Source of the DNA: Runella sp. SP2
Lineage (GTDB): Bacteria; Bacteroidota; Bacteroidia; Cytophagales; Spirosomataceae
Reading direction: 5' to 3'
Assembly: GCF_003711225.1 (NCBI RefSeq)
Contig: NZ_CP031030.1
Location: 2,294,001 to 2,358,000, forward strand
Length of the DNA: 64,000 nt
Part shown: one piece after another, positions 35,287 through 43,431 of the stretch
Numbering within the stretch: position 1 is the stretch's first letter
How the letters are laid out: the number at the start of each line of letters is the position of its first letter
Notes under the pieces: model-generated
Seen by the model: only the letters and a program-made list of their open reading frames with translations
Told to the model about the DNA's origin: nothing
Databases searched by the model: none
Program-made: the position numbers and the translations under genes

Positions 35287-36600
35287 CTAATTATTTCTTT
35301 TGCGCGTCCACACAAACATCCCCAATGTAGCGGTAAGCATCCCTAAAAACAGCAAGCTTAGGTATGCGTTGTAATACACTATGGCAACCAAACAAAGCAC
35401 CGCAAGCCCCAATGCCAAAAGAGGCACCCACGGATAAAAAGGTGTTAGGTAGGGTCTTTCCAATTGTGGCTCCGTTTGTCTCAAACGAAATAAGCTCAGT
35501 AAACTCGTCAGGTACATTACCATTGCCCCAAGTACTGAAAAAATGATAATTTCATCCGTTTTACCGACAAAAAGCGCCACCAAGCCCACAACTCCACCCG
35601 CTAATAATGCCCAGTGAGGGGTCCGAAAACAGTGATTTAAAGCGGCTAATTTTTGAGGTAAGTAACCCTCGCGCGCCAGCGCATAGATTTGGCGTGAATA
35701 ACTAATCGTATTGCAGTGAAAGGAAGCGAGTAGTCCAAATAACCCTAAACTTGCAAAGAGCTTAGTCCATGCGTTATTTCTTCCCAACGTGACCGATAGT
35801 GTCTCTGGCAATGGATAATCCATGTCAATCAACGTCCGCCAATCGGTAGCTCCGCCACTCAACACCATCGTCCCCAAGGCCAGAACAACGAGAGTCAAAA
35901 TACTCATAATATACCCTTTGGCAATGGTTCGTTTAGGCTCTTTTACTTCTTCGGCAACCATGGCAACACCCTCTATCGCGACGTAAAACCAGATAGCAAA
36001 GGGCAAGGCTTCAAAAACACCTCCAGCGGTGATAGGCGGATTATGGGCAATAAAATTTTCGGTTTTGTAAAACGGCCAAACCAATCCCATAAACACCAGC
36101 AGTTCCACCACTGATAGCGCCGTGATAATCAACGAAAAATTGGCCGAATCGCGCATTCCGAACAGGTTGATTGCTATGAATACAACGTAAGTGCCAACAG
36201 CCACGCCCATCACCGACAAATCGGGGTGTAAAAAATGAGCATAACCACCTAATGCAAACGCGATAGCAGGAGGTCCCATGACAAAATCGACCAAGGTGGC
36301 AAACCCCGCCACAAAGCCCATGATGGGTCCAAACGCCCGATAGGCATAACTAAATGCCCCACCTGCTTCGGGAATAGCAGCGGTGAGTTCGGTATAACTA
36401 AAAATAAACGTGAGGTAAAAAACAGTGACGATGAGTGTTGCCACCAAAAAGCCCAACGTACCTGCAACGGCCCAGCCGTAATTCCAACCAAAATAAACAC
36501 CCGAGATAACCAGCCCAACGGCAATGGCCCAGAGCTGGGGCGTTGTGATGACTTTATGAAGCGTGGTGGTTGGTTGTGACGGTGGCTCGTAGGTGGACAT
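35287..36600 (-). CDS. APC-family amino-acid/ethanolamine permease
   Basis: A 437-aa inner-membrane transporter with about 12 transmembrane helices. APC landmarks are QLWAIAVGLVISGVYFGWNY (TM1), TAAIPEAGGAFSYAYRAFGP, LPFAIWFYVAIEGVAMVAEE, VKEPKRTIAKGYI and FHCNTISYSRQIYALARE. The pattern fits the ethanolamine permease subfamily (2A0305/Eat) rather than a general amino-acid permease. No ethanolamine ammonia-lyase genes are present here, so the substrate assignment rests on sequence pattern alone. It is flanked by a LOG gene upstream on the same strand. Confidence 0.82.
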   Translation of the reverse strand: MSTYEPPSQPTTTLHKVITTPQLWAIAVGLVISGVYFGWNYGWAVAGTLGFLVATLIVTVFYLTFIFSYTELTAAIPEAGGAFSYAYRAFGPIMGFVAGFATLVDFVMGPPAIAFALGGYAHFLHPDLSVMGVAVGTYVVFIAINLFGMRDSANFSLIITALSVVELLVFMGLVWPFYKTENFIAHNPPITAGGVFEALPFAIWFYVAIEGVAMVAEEVKEPKRTIAKGYIMSILTLVVLALGTMVLSGGATDWRTLIDMDYPLPETLSVTLGRNNAWTKLFASLGLFGLLASFHCNTISYSRQIYALAREGYLPQKLAALNHCFRTPHWALLAGGVVGLVALFVGKTDEIIIFSVLGAMVMYLTSLLSLFRLRQTEPQLERPYLTPFYPWVPLLALGLAVLCLVAIVYYNAYLSLLFLGMLTATLGMFVWTRKRNN

Positions 36601-36644
36601 AGTAAAAAATGGTTCTGTGGGTAATCCACAGAACCAAAGTAACC

Positions 36645-37376
36645 CTAAAAGTTAGGTTTGAGCAAGTATTTAGCGTAGAAATCGTCAATGACTTTCACTG
36701 CTTCCTCGGCAGTGTCCACCACGCTAAACAATTTTAAGTCTTCGGGATTGATATTACGTTCGGTTTCCAGCATGGTGTCTTTTATCCAATCAATCAGTCC
36801 CGACCAATAGCTTCTTCCCACCAACACAATCGGGAAACGCCCAATTTTCTTGGTTTGAATCAAGGTCAAGGCTTCAAAAAGTTCGTCTAACGTTCCGAAC
36901 CCGCCAGGCATTACCACAAATCCTTGGGCGTACTTGACAAACATCACTTTCCGAACAAAAAAGAAATCAAAGTTGATATTTTTGTCGGCGTCGATGTACA
37001 AGTTTGAGTGTTGTTCAAAGGGTAATACGATATTTAAACCCACCGATTTTCCACCTTGTTCAAACGCTCCTTTATTCCCCGCTTCCATGATACCTGGGCC
37101 ACCGCCTGTTATCACACCGTATCCGTGGCGCACCAATTTGGCCGCGATTTCTTCCGTCATTTTATAATAAGGATGGTCGGGTTTGGTTCGGGCCGAACCA
37201 AAAATTGACACACATGGGCCAATTTTTGCCAACTTATCAAAACCTTCTACAAACTCGGCAAGTACCTTAAATATTACCCAAGAATCGGCTGTTTTTATTT
37301 CGTTCCAATTGCGATCTTCAAAAGCTACACGAATCCGATCTTCTTCATTCAATGCTTCAAATTCTGACATACTCAT
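36645..37376 (-). CDS. LOG family protein (Rossmann-fold nucleotide phosphoribohydrolase-like)
   Basis: A 243-aa cytoplasmic protein with the LOG core: ISTFGSARTKPDHPYY-like start (VSIFGSARTKP), YGVITGGGPGIMEAGNKGAF and MPGGFGTLDELFEALTLIQT, the PGGxGTxxE active-site motif. LOG enzymes hydrolyse nucleoside 5'-monophosphates, releasing a free base; in plants and some bacteria they produce cytokinins. The second Met (MSMSEFEAL; 37370) is an alternative start. It is divergent from rpiB with a 92-bp gap that holds the rpiB promoter. Confidence 0.88.
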   Translation of the reverse strand: MSMSEFEALNEEDRIRVAFEDRNWNEIKTADSWVIFKVLAEFVEGFDKLAKIGPCVSIFGSARTKPDHPYYKMTEEIAAKLVRHGYGVITGGGPGIMEAGNKGAFEQGGKSVGLNIVLPFEQHSNLYIDADKNINFDFFFVRKVMFVKYAQGFVVMPGGFGTLDELFEALTLIQTKKIGRFPIVLVGRSYWSGLIDWIKDTMLETERNINPEDLKLFSVVDTAEEAVKVIDDFYAKYLLKPNF

Positions 37377-37391
37377 TTTGGTTTTTTAGGG

Positions 37392-37421
37392 TTGTTCTTA
37401 ATGAAGACATCCGTACCTTTG
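37392..37421 (+). promoter_or_regulatory. Promoter of rpiB
   Basis: TTG at 37392-37394, a 19-nt spacer and TACCTTTG at 37414-37421 fit the Bacteroidota consensus. The expected start is near 37428, 41 bp before the rpiB ATG. Confidence 0.7.
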
Positions 37422-37468
37422 CGGTAGGGATTACAATAACGAAAACTTTTCTAAAAATAGTTCTATAA

Positions 37469-37903
37469 ATGGCTAAAAAAATTGCAATTGGAGGCGACCA
37501 CGCAGGTTTCCCCCTTAAACAACCGTTGGTAGATTGGCTCATTCAACAAGGATATGAAGTAAAAGATTTTGGTACATATAGTGCCGACTCCGCCGACTAT
37601 GCTGACTTTGCGCACCCTGTCGCATTGGCGGTAGAAAGTGGCGAATTTGAGGCAGGTGTGCTTGTGTGTGGCAGCGGCCAAGGCGTGGCTATTACGGCCA
37701 ACAAACACCAAGGAATTCGTGCGGCATTGGTTTGGGACAAACCTTTGGCAGAACTTGCACGACAGCACAATGATGCCAACATTATCTGCCTTCCTGCCCG
37801 TTTCATCAGCCAGGAAGTCGCTTTTGAGTGCGTTAATCTCTTTTTAAATACTGCATTTGAAGGCGGGCGCCACGCAATTCGCGTAGGGAAGATTTCTTGT
37901 TAA
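37469..37903 (+). CDS. rpiB: Ribose-5-phosphate isomerase B
   Basis: A 144-aa cytoplasmic enzyme interconverting ribose 5-phosphate and ribulose 5-phosphate in the pentose phosphate pathway. LacAB/RpiB motifs are complete: IAIGGDHAGFPLKQPL at the N-terminus, VKDFGTYSADSADYADFAHP, VLVCGSGQGVAITANKHQGI with the catalytic Cys, and LARQHNDANIICLPAR. A promoter lies at 37392-37421 and a strong terminator at 37958-37985, so it is a single-gene transcript. Confidence 0.95.
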   Translation: MAKKIAIGGDHAGFPLKQPLVDWLIQQGYEVKDFGTYSADSADYADFAHPVALAVESGEFEAGVLVCGSGQGVAITANKHQGIRAALVWDKPLAELARQHNDANIICLPARFISQEVAFECVNLFLNTAFEGGRHAIRVGKISC

Positions 37904-37916
37904 GAGTACAGGATAT

Positions 37917-37946
37917 GTACGTCGGGGTGTAAGCCCCCCGACGTAC
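37917..37946. repeat. Palindrome GTACGTCGGGG, first copy
   Basis: GTACGTCGGGG and CCCCGACGTAC form an 11-bp perfect stem around TGTAAGCC, 14 bp after rpiB. A related palindrome with the same TGTAAGC loop is at 38018-38041. Confidence 0.7.
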
Positions 37947-37957
37947 GCAATATGTGT

Positions 37958-37985
37958 GTCAGGTTGCTCACAACCTGACTTTTTT
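37958..37985 (+). terminator. rpiB intrinsic terminator
   Basis: GTCAGGTTG (37958-37966), loop CTCA and CAACCTGAC (37971-37979) form a 9-bp perfect stem followed by six T. It ends rpiB transcription before the convergent SpmA/SpmB-like gene. Confidence 0.85.
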
Positions 37986-38017
37986 ATGATGGTATAACAA
38001 CCCATGTTATAAAGGCT

Positions 38018-38041
38018 CGTCGGGATGTAAGCTTCCCGACG
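38018..38041. repeat. Palindrome CGTCGGGA, second copy
   Basis: CGTCGGGA and TCCCGACG pair around a loop TGTAAGCT, matching the first palindrome at 37917-37946 in loop and CGTCGGG arms. It ends 10 bp before the convergent gene's stop. Confidence 0.65.
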
Positions 38042-38051
38042 CACACATCAC

Positions 38052-39290
38052 TTACTCATAGAAGAACAAATAGCCAAGTAATATCCCCGCAATGACCCCT
38101 ACAAAATCAGCGATAAGCCCCGCGATAATTGCGTAGCGGGTATTCTTGATTCCTACGGATCCAAAATAAAGGGCAACGATGTAAAAAGTAGTATCGGCCG
38201 AGCCTTGGAAGATACACACCAATCGCCCAATGAACGAATCAGGGCCAAATTGCTTCATGCTATCAATCATCAACGCCCGTGCACCACTTCCGCTTAGGGG
38301 CTTCATCAAGGCTACTGGCAAAGCGTCGGTAAAATCAGTATTTACTCCTGTTAATCCAATTACCCACTTGAAACCTTCCACCAAGTAACTCATGGCACCC
38401 GCATTTCGGAAAGCGCTGATAGCGACCAACATTCCGACAAGATAAGGCATAATTTTAACGGAAGTTTCAAAGCCTACTTTTGCCCCTTCAATGAAGGTGT
38501 CAAAAATATTGACTTTCCGCACCATCCCTCCCACAAGAAACGAAACAATAATTGACATCAAAATCAGGCTTCCCGTTATTTTTGAAAAGGTTTCAAGTCC
38601 TTCCTTCGATAGCCCTGACAAATACCAAAGTAGCAGTGCAATGCCCAGCGTAATTCCGCCTAACCAACCGATGACGGTTCGATTCCATAAATTGATGCGT
38701 TGGTATGTACCCACAATTAAAATACTCACCAGCGTCGTTACGTAGGTACCAATCAAACACGGGATAAAAATATCAGAAGGGTCTTTCGCCCCCAAAATCG
38801 CCCGTTGCGCCATAATCGACAACGGAATGATGGTCAAACCCGAGGTGTGCAGCACCAAAAACATGATTTGAGCATTGGAAGCCGTGTCTTTGGACGGATT
38901 TAGCTCTTGTAAACTTTGCATGGCTTTGAGACCAAAAGGCGTAGCAGCATTATCCAACCCCAGCATGTTGGCCGAAAAATTCATAATCATCTGCCCGTTT
39001 GCGGGGTGATTTTTAGGAACTTCGGGAAACAATTTATTAAAAAATGGCCCAATGATTCGTGCCATGAAATTGATGGCCCCCGCTTTTTCGCCGATGTTTA
39101 GAATCCCCAAAAAGAAGGTCATCACCCCCGCTAATGGCAGCGCAATGTCCATCACAGCCACTTTTGCCGAGTCGAACATCCCCTCCACCATGAGTTTGAA
39201 AATTTCGGTGTCGCCCAAAAAGATTAATTTTAGCAACGCCACCACGAACGCCACGACAAAAAATGCCGCCCAAATATAATTCAATGCCAT
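38052..39290 (-). CDS. SpmA/SpmB-like nucleoside-recognition (Gate) membrane protein
   Basis: A 412-aa membrane protein fusing both halves of the spore maturation pair, as often seen in Bacteroidota. The first half (1-200) begins LNYIWAAFFVVAFVVALLKL and contains NFSANMLGLDNAATPFGLKA, a Gate-domain signature. The second half (about 230-410) repeats the fold with LPVALMKPLSGSGARALMID and GSADTTFYIVALYFGSVG. Despite the SpmA/SpmB name, this bacterium does not sporulate; the family is probably a transporter of unknown substrate. It is convergent with rpiB and separated by the palindromes and the terminator. Confidence 0.88.
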   Translation of the reverse strand: MALNYIWAAFFVVAFVVALLKLIFLGDTEIFKLMVEGMFDSAKVAVMDIALPLAGVMTFFLGILNIGEKAGAINFMARIIGPFFNKLFPEVPKNHPANGQMIMNFSANMLGLDNAATPFGLKAMQSLQELNPSKDTASNAQIMFLVLHTSGLTIIPLSIMAQRAILGAKDPSDIFIPCLIGTYVTTLVSILIVGTYQRINLWNRTVIGWLGGITLGIALLLWYLSGLSKEGLETFSKITGSLILMSIIVSFLVGGMVRKVNIFDTFIEGAKVGFETSVKIMPYLVGMLVAISAFRNAGAMSYLVEGFKWVIGLTGVNTDFTDALPVALMKPLSGSGARALMIDSMKQFGPDSFIGRLVCIFQGSADTTFYIVALYFGSVGIKNTRYAIIAGLIADFVGVIAGILLGYLFFYE

Positions 39291-39327
39291 AGGTATAGGG
39301 TTTAGGAAAAAACAAAGTCTGAGCTAT

Positions 39328-40350
39328 TTACTTTCCGATTAGCTTTTTGACAAAACCATAAGTATGAATCAATCCAAGCCACGACTTGCGTTTGAACAAA
39401 TCATAATAGTAAGAAATTGTCACTGCCGAACTGAATTGAATCTGTCCAAACTTCTCATTGATGTATTTTTCGGCGTTTCGTTCGGCATTCCAATACGTTT
39501 CTGAGCTAGAATTGGCTTTTGTTCCGCTCCCTGTGGTATCAAACGCCGCGTGACGCGTATAATCTTCGAGGGTTAAATGACGAAACGTATATCCCCGCTT
39601 AAACATATCGTGCGACCATACCGTGGCCGTATCAACCCCGTTCCAACCACCACCATAACACCCAATATCACCATGGGGAAGCGTCTCTTTGCGGTATTTT
39701 TCAAGGTCAATCATGGCACAATATTCGTTCAAACGACACTCGGGTAAAATGTGCGTGCGGCCATTGCGAATCACTTTCAGTTGAATATCACGTCGAGGTG
39801 TAGCGTGAGCTTCGGCCAATGCAATAGCTTCTTCGGTCGTTGGCACATATTGCTCAAACATCTTTGAATTACACTTATTGCCCCAGTCAGGCCCAGCAGG
39901 ACAGCTCCAGCACTGCCCGATTGACCCCACTCCTACCAAGTTTTTGGGTCCTTTTTCAAACTCTTTGAGCATATCGCCAATCATATCCCCGTAAAAAAGC
40001 ATATCGTTGTGCATGACAACCAAGTACTTTTTATCCGAAACTTCTAGCGGATATTGGTACATGATGCTCTGACGAAAACGAGTGTCAACTTTGGCCCGTT
40101 CATGGTCGCGTACGCCCAGTCCCAAAAAATAATGCGGGTATTGCACCACTAATTTGACCGATGGGTCGTTACGGAAATAATCAATGATTTTAAAAATGCC
40201 GACGTAATCGTCGTGGGGTTGGAGTCGCTCGCGGGAAAGGTAAATTTTATCAATGTGCTGACCACTGTACTGCATCAAGGTTTTAATAGTGACAATGGCT
40301 TGGTAAGGCTTGCCGTAAAAGGCTATGCTTACATCTACTTTTTGACTCAT
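39328..40350 (-). CDS. Putative GT-A-type glycosyltransferase-like protein
   Basis: A 340-aa cytoplasmic protein that I recognise only in part. It starts like a GT-A nucleotide-sugar enzyme (VSIAFYGKPYQAIVTIKTLM), has a DxD-like acidic segment within LVVMHNDMLFYGDMIGDML, and a W/G/H-rich acceptor region (IGCYGGGWNGVDTATVWSHD). Cysteines near SIGQCWSCPAGPDWGNKCN are notable and could bind metal. A glycosyltransferase acting in surface-polysaccharide synthesis is the best guess, but the family is not certain. It follows the SpmA/SpmB gene by a 37-bp gap on the same strand. Confidence 0.55.
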   Translation of the reverse strand: MSQKVDVSIAFYGKPYQAIVTIKTLMQYSGQHIDKIYLSRERLQPHDDYVGIFKIIDYFRNDPSVKLVVQYPHYFLGLGVRDHERAKVDTRFRQSIMYQYPLEVSDKKYLVVMHNDMLFYGDMIGDMLKEFEKGPKNLVGVGSIGQCWSCPAGPDWGNKCNSKMFEQYVPTTEEAIALAEAHATPRRDIQLKVIRNGRTHILPECRLNEYCAMIDLEKYRKETLPHGDIGCYGGGWNGVDTATVWSHDMFKRGYTFRHLTLEDYTRHAAFDTTGSGTKANSSSETYWNAERNAEKYINEKFGQIQFSSAVTISYYYDLFKRKSWLGLIHTYGFVKKLIGK

Positions 40351-40434
40351 TCGGGAGGAGTTAGAGGCGGTTTTCGACCGTTGATGGTTAAAAAATCAAA
40401 AATCTAAGTTCCAAAATTACGACGACGGCTTGAT

Positions 40435-40467
40435 TTTGCCAAAGTAACTTGATTTTTCATAACTTTG
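40435..40467 (+). promoter_or_regulatory. Promoter of the DUF4290-aminotransferase unit
   Basis: TTTG at 40435-40438, 21 nt, then TAACTTTG at 40460-40467. Transcription would start near 40474, about 20 bp before the TTG start of the DUF4290 gene. Confidence 0.55.
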
Positions 40468-40493
40468 TATGTGATTTATAAACTTCAATCCCC

Positions 40494-41237
40494 TTGAAAG
40501 AATACGGTAGTAACGTCCAAAAATTAGCCGATTATCTCGTTTCCATTCCTGAACGTGATAAACGAACCCTCCAAGCTCACGTCTTGGTCGAATTAATGCG
40601 TCAAATCCACCCCAATATGCGTGATGGTCAAGATTATTCTCAAAAACTTTGGGATGATTTGTACATCATGACCAACTTTAAATTGGACATTGACAGTCCT
40701 TTCCCGCCTCCGTCGCCAGATGCCGTTGGGAAAAAACCGCTCCAAGTTCCTTACACCCAAGAACATATTCGTTACAAACAATACGGTAAGAACCTGCTTT
40801 TACTCGTTGAAAAAGCCATTGCTTGTACCGACCGCGAAGAAAAACTCGCCTTTATTTCGTATTTGATTCGTCAAATGCGTACTTTTTATAACACTTGGAA
40901 CAAAGACAACCCCGAAGACAACGTCGTTTTTACCCAACTTGACGAGATTTCGCAGGGACGTTTGAAGGAAGAATTGACTTACCTTCGCCAAAATGGACTG
41001 GTTGATTCGACACCGCGCGATAAAGGAACTCACGTAGAACGCTATCAGCGGAATTTACAAAACAATCGCGGCAATTATCAAAACAATAATCGCGATCGTG
41101 ACCGCGACCGTGGTAACAACAAGAACCATAACCGTAATAACAACAACAATAATAATAACAATAACGGCGGCGGAAACGGCAACAATCGAAACAACAATAA
41201 CAAGTTTCGAAGCAATAAGAACAATCGAAGAAGTTGA
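40494..41237 (+). CDS. DUF4290 protein with Asn/Arg-rich tail
   Basis: A 247-aa cytoplasmic protein. Residues 1-175 are the DUF4290 domain (EYGSNVQKLADYLVSIPERD, LVELMRQIHPNMRDGQDYSQ, KLWDDLYIMTNFKLDIDSPF, TFYNTWNKDNPED). The function is unknown; it is restricted to Bacteroidota. From about 185 the tail is low-complexity: Asn and Arg repeats with some Asp, Gly and Lys, probably disordered and basic, suggesting nucleic-acid contact. The start is TTG at 40494; no ATG in frame gives the usual MKEYG N-terminus. It is 16 bp upstream of an aminotransferase gene. Confidence 0.85.
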   Translation: MKEYGSNVQKLADYLVSIPERDKRTLQAHVLVELMRQIHPNMRDGQDYSQKLWDDLYIMTNFKLDIDSPFPPPSPDAVGKKPLQVPYTQEHIRYKQYGKNLLLLVEKAIACTDREEKLAFISYLIRQMRTFYNTWNKDNPEDNVVFTQLDEISQGRLKEELTYLRQNGLVDSTPRDKGTHVERYQRNLQNNRGNYQNNNRDRDRDRGNNKNHNRNNNNNNNNNNGGGNGNNRNNNNKFRSNKNNRRS

Positions 41238-41253
41238 TTTATTTAGTACTGAC

Positions 41254-42498
41254 ATGCAAATCCAAAAAAGCAAACGCCTTGAACATCTACGCTACGATAT
41301 TCGAGGCCCCGTTTACGAAAAAGCGTTAGAGCTTGAAAGCCAAGGGTACAAAATTGTTAATTTGAACATTGGAAACCCCGCCCCTTTTGGTTTTGACGCC
41401 CCCGATGAAATCATTCACGATATCATCCTCAACATTCGTAACGCCCAAGGGTACGTTGACTCTCGGGGATTGTTTGCCGCCCGCAAGGCAGTAATGCACT
41501 ATACTCAGACACAAGGAATCAAAGGGGTCGAAATCAATGACGTTTATATTGGCAACGGCGTAAGTGAGCTTATTGTGATGGCTATGCAAGCGTTACTCAA
41601 CGAGGGTGACGAAATCCTCGTTCCTTCGCCCGACTACCCTCTTTGGACTACTTCAGTTGCCCTCAGTGGTGGAAAACCTGTTCACTATATTTGCGACGAA
41701 CAAAGCGATTGGAATCCCGATTTAGAAGATTTGGAGAGTAAAATCACACCACGTACCAAAGGGATAGTGATGATTAATCCCAACAACCCGACGGGTGCGG
41801 TCTATGAAAAAGAGGTCATTCAGAAAATCGCCGAAATCGCCGAACGCCACCAGCTAATTTTATTTTCTGACGAAATCTACGACAAAATTCTTTACGATGG
41901 GGCCAAACATTACCCCGTGGCAACGATGGTTCACGATACACTTTGTGTCACCTTCGGAGGACTTTCCAAAAACTACCGTGCGGCGGGTTTCCGTGGAGGT
42001 TGGTTGATTTTGAGTGGGGCAAAACACCGTGCCAAATCGTACATCGAAGGCTTGACATTTTTGGCGAGTATGCGTTTATGTGCCAACGTTCCAACACAAT
42101 ACGCCATTCAAACTGCTTTGGGAGGATATCAAAGTATTCAGGACTTGGTGCTTCCGATGGGGCGCCTTCACAAACAGATGAACTTGGTCTATGACCGACT
42201 CATTGCCATTCCTGGCGTAAGCTGTGTAAAGCCCAAGGGGTCTTTGTACGTTTTCCCTAAAATTGACCTGCGTAAGTTTGATTTTGAAAACGACGGGGAC
42301 TTTGTTTTTCAATTACTTTCTGAGCAAAAAGTGCTTGTTGTGGCAGGCACTGGGTTCAATTATATTCACAATGACCACTTCCGAATTGTGTTTTTGCCTA
42401 CTACCGACGAGCTTACGATTGCCATGAATCGGATAGAGCTGATGCTCGGTGAACACCGCATTCATGCTACCAAGTCGGTGGAGGAATACTTGGTTTGA
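41254..42498 (+). CDS. AlaA-like PLP-dependent aminotransferase
   Basis: A 414-aa cytoplasmic fold-type I aminotransferase of the alanine aminotransferase (AlaA) group. Motifs: VNLNIGNPAPFGFDAPDEII, GNGVSELIVMAMQALLNEGD, MINPNNPTGAVYEKEV, FSDEIYDKILYDGAK and the PLP lysine K239 in GGLSKNYRAAGFRGGW. It probably transfers amino groups between alanine or related amino acids and 2-oxoglutarate. The ATG at 41254 (MQIQKSKRLEHLRYDIRGPV) is the start; the open frame to 41098 is a shadow reading of the Asn/Arg-rich tail of the previous gene. A large inverted repeat follows the stop. Confidence 0.92.
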   Translation: MQIQKSKRLEHLRYDIRGPVYEKALELESQGYKIVNLNIGNPAPFGFDAPDEIIHDIILNIRNAQGYVDSRGLFAARKAVMHYTQTQGIKGVEINDVYIGNGVSELIVMAMQALLNEGDEILVPSPDYPLWTTSVALSGGKPVHYICDEQSDWNPDLEDLESKITPRTKGIVMINPNNPTGAVYEKEVIQKIAEIAERHQLILFSDEIYDKILYDGAKHYPVATMVHDTLCVTFGGLSKNYRAAGFRGGWLILSGAKHRAKSYIEGLTFLASMRLCANVPTQYAIQTALGGYQSIQDLVLPMGRLHKQMNLVYDRLIAIPGVSCVKPKGSLYVFPKIDLRKFDFENDGDFVFQLLSEQKVLVVAGTGFNYIHNDHFRIVFLPTTDELTIAMNRIELMLGEHRIHATKSVEEYLV

Positions 42499-42499
42499 C

Positions 42500-42682
42500 A
42501 AAAAAGCGTCTGTTTCAAAAGTCTGATAATACCAATTTATCTTTGTTTTCACCTCATCCCAACCCTTCTCCTTTCTGGAGAAGGGCTTTAAGAAGTCCCC
42601 CTCTACTGAAAGGAGAGGGGGATTTAGGGGGTGAGGTTGATAAATATTGGTAACAAATGACTTTTGAAACAGACGCTTTTTT
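42500..42682. terminator. Giant inverted repeat between convergent genes, terminator-like
   Basis: A perfect 24-bp inverted repeat has arms at 42500-42523 (AAAAAAGCGTCTGTTTCAAA then AGTC) and 42659-42682 (ending TTTTTT). The adjoining bases (ATACCAATTTATC against GATAAATATTGGTA) continue the pairing imperfectly. The 135-bp interior contains a copy of the AACCTCACCC-type repeat. A-runs and T-runs at the ends fit a bidirectional terminator whose loop was enlarged by that repeat. Confidence 0.7.
42550..42638. repeat. Palindromic repeat copy C (AACCTCACCC family)
   Basis: Begins CACCTCATCCCAACCC, holds the same CTTCTCCTTTCTGGAGAAGG hairpin core as the mnmE copies, and ends GGGTGAGGTT. It is intergenic and carries no DUF559 gene, so the repeat exists independently of the nuclease. 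Confidence 0.78.
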
Positions 42683-42701
42683 ATATGGGCAAGCACTATT
42701 T

Positions 42702-43421
42702 TTACTCTCCAATCGCTTTCATAAACTCCTCAACGTACTGTTCTCCCACTGGAATAACGGCTTCGCCGATGTGGATTTTTAGGTTACGTACCGATTGAAT
42801 TTTGTCAAGAGAAACAATGTATGACTTGTGTATCCGCATAAACTCATGGGAGGGAAGTTTTTGCTCGATTCCTTTGAGGGTCATTCTGGTAATCACAGGA
42901 TGACGCGCCGAGGAAAGATAAATCTTAACGTAGTCTTTCAACCCTTCGATGTACAAAATTTCGTCGTAACGAATTTTTACCAAAGCGTAGTTTGCATTTA
43001 CAAAAAAATGCGTTGCAGTTTGCTCGGGAGGCGTTTGTTGGTGAAGTTTAAATAGGTCATACGCTTTATTGACCGATTTCAAAAACCGCTCAAAAGCCAC
43101 TGGTTTCAACAAATAATCTACAACGTCCAACTCAAATCCTTCTAGCGCATACTGTTCGTAGGCAGTAATAAAAATCACCATCGGGGTTGTATTTTGCCCC
43201 TGAATAGATTTTAAAAACTGAACCCCCGTAATACCAGGCATTTGAATATCCAAAAAAATCAAGTCGGCTCCCTGTTCGTGCAATATATCCATGGCCTCAA
43301 ACGCATTATGGCAACTTGCTACTAGCTCCAAAAAAGGCACTTGGCGAATGTTGTCTTCTAAAAGTTCGAGGGCTAAGGGTTCGTCATCAACCGCTATGCA
43401 ACGTAGCTTAGGCATGTTCAT
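42702..43421 (-). CDS. LytTR-family response regulator
   Basis: A 239-aa response regulator. Residues 1-120 are the receiver (AVDDEPLALELLEDNI, phospho-acceptor D58 in DLIFLDIQMPG, VIFITAYEQYALEGFELD, DYLLKP). The LytTR DNA-binding domain occupies about 140-235 (FVNANYALVKIRYDEILYIE, HEFMRIHKSYIVSLDKI, IPVGEQYVEEF). It is 10 bp after the histidine kinase gene and pairs with it. Regulated genes are not obvious; LytTR proteins in Bacteroidota often control their own transcription and surface functions. Confidence 0.93.
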   Translation of the reverse strand: MNMPKLRCIAVDDEPLALELLEDNIRQVPFLELVASCHNAFEAMDILHEQGADLIFLDIQMPGITGVQFLKSIQGQNTTPMVIFITAYEQYALEGFELDVVDYLLKPVAFERFLKSVNKAYDLFKLHQQTPPEQTATHFFVNANYALVKIRYDEILYIEGLKDYVKIYLSSARHPVITRMTLKGIEQKLPSHEFMRIHKSYIVSLDKIQSVRNLKIHIGEAVIPVGEQYVEEFMKAIGE

Positions 43422-43431
43422 TGTTTGTTAT

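Noticed and set aside
41040-41237. Non-coding tandem repeat
   Set aside because: The frame is continuous with DUF4290 and ends in a normal stop, so it is a low-complexity coding tail.
41098-41253. N-terminal extension of the AlaA-like aminotransferase
   Set aside because: It is a shadow reading of the Asn/Arg-rich tail codons in another frame. The family N-terminus begins at 41254.
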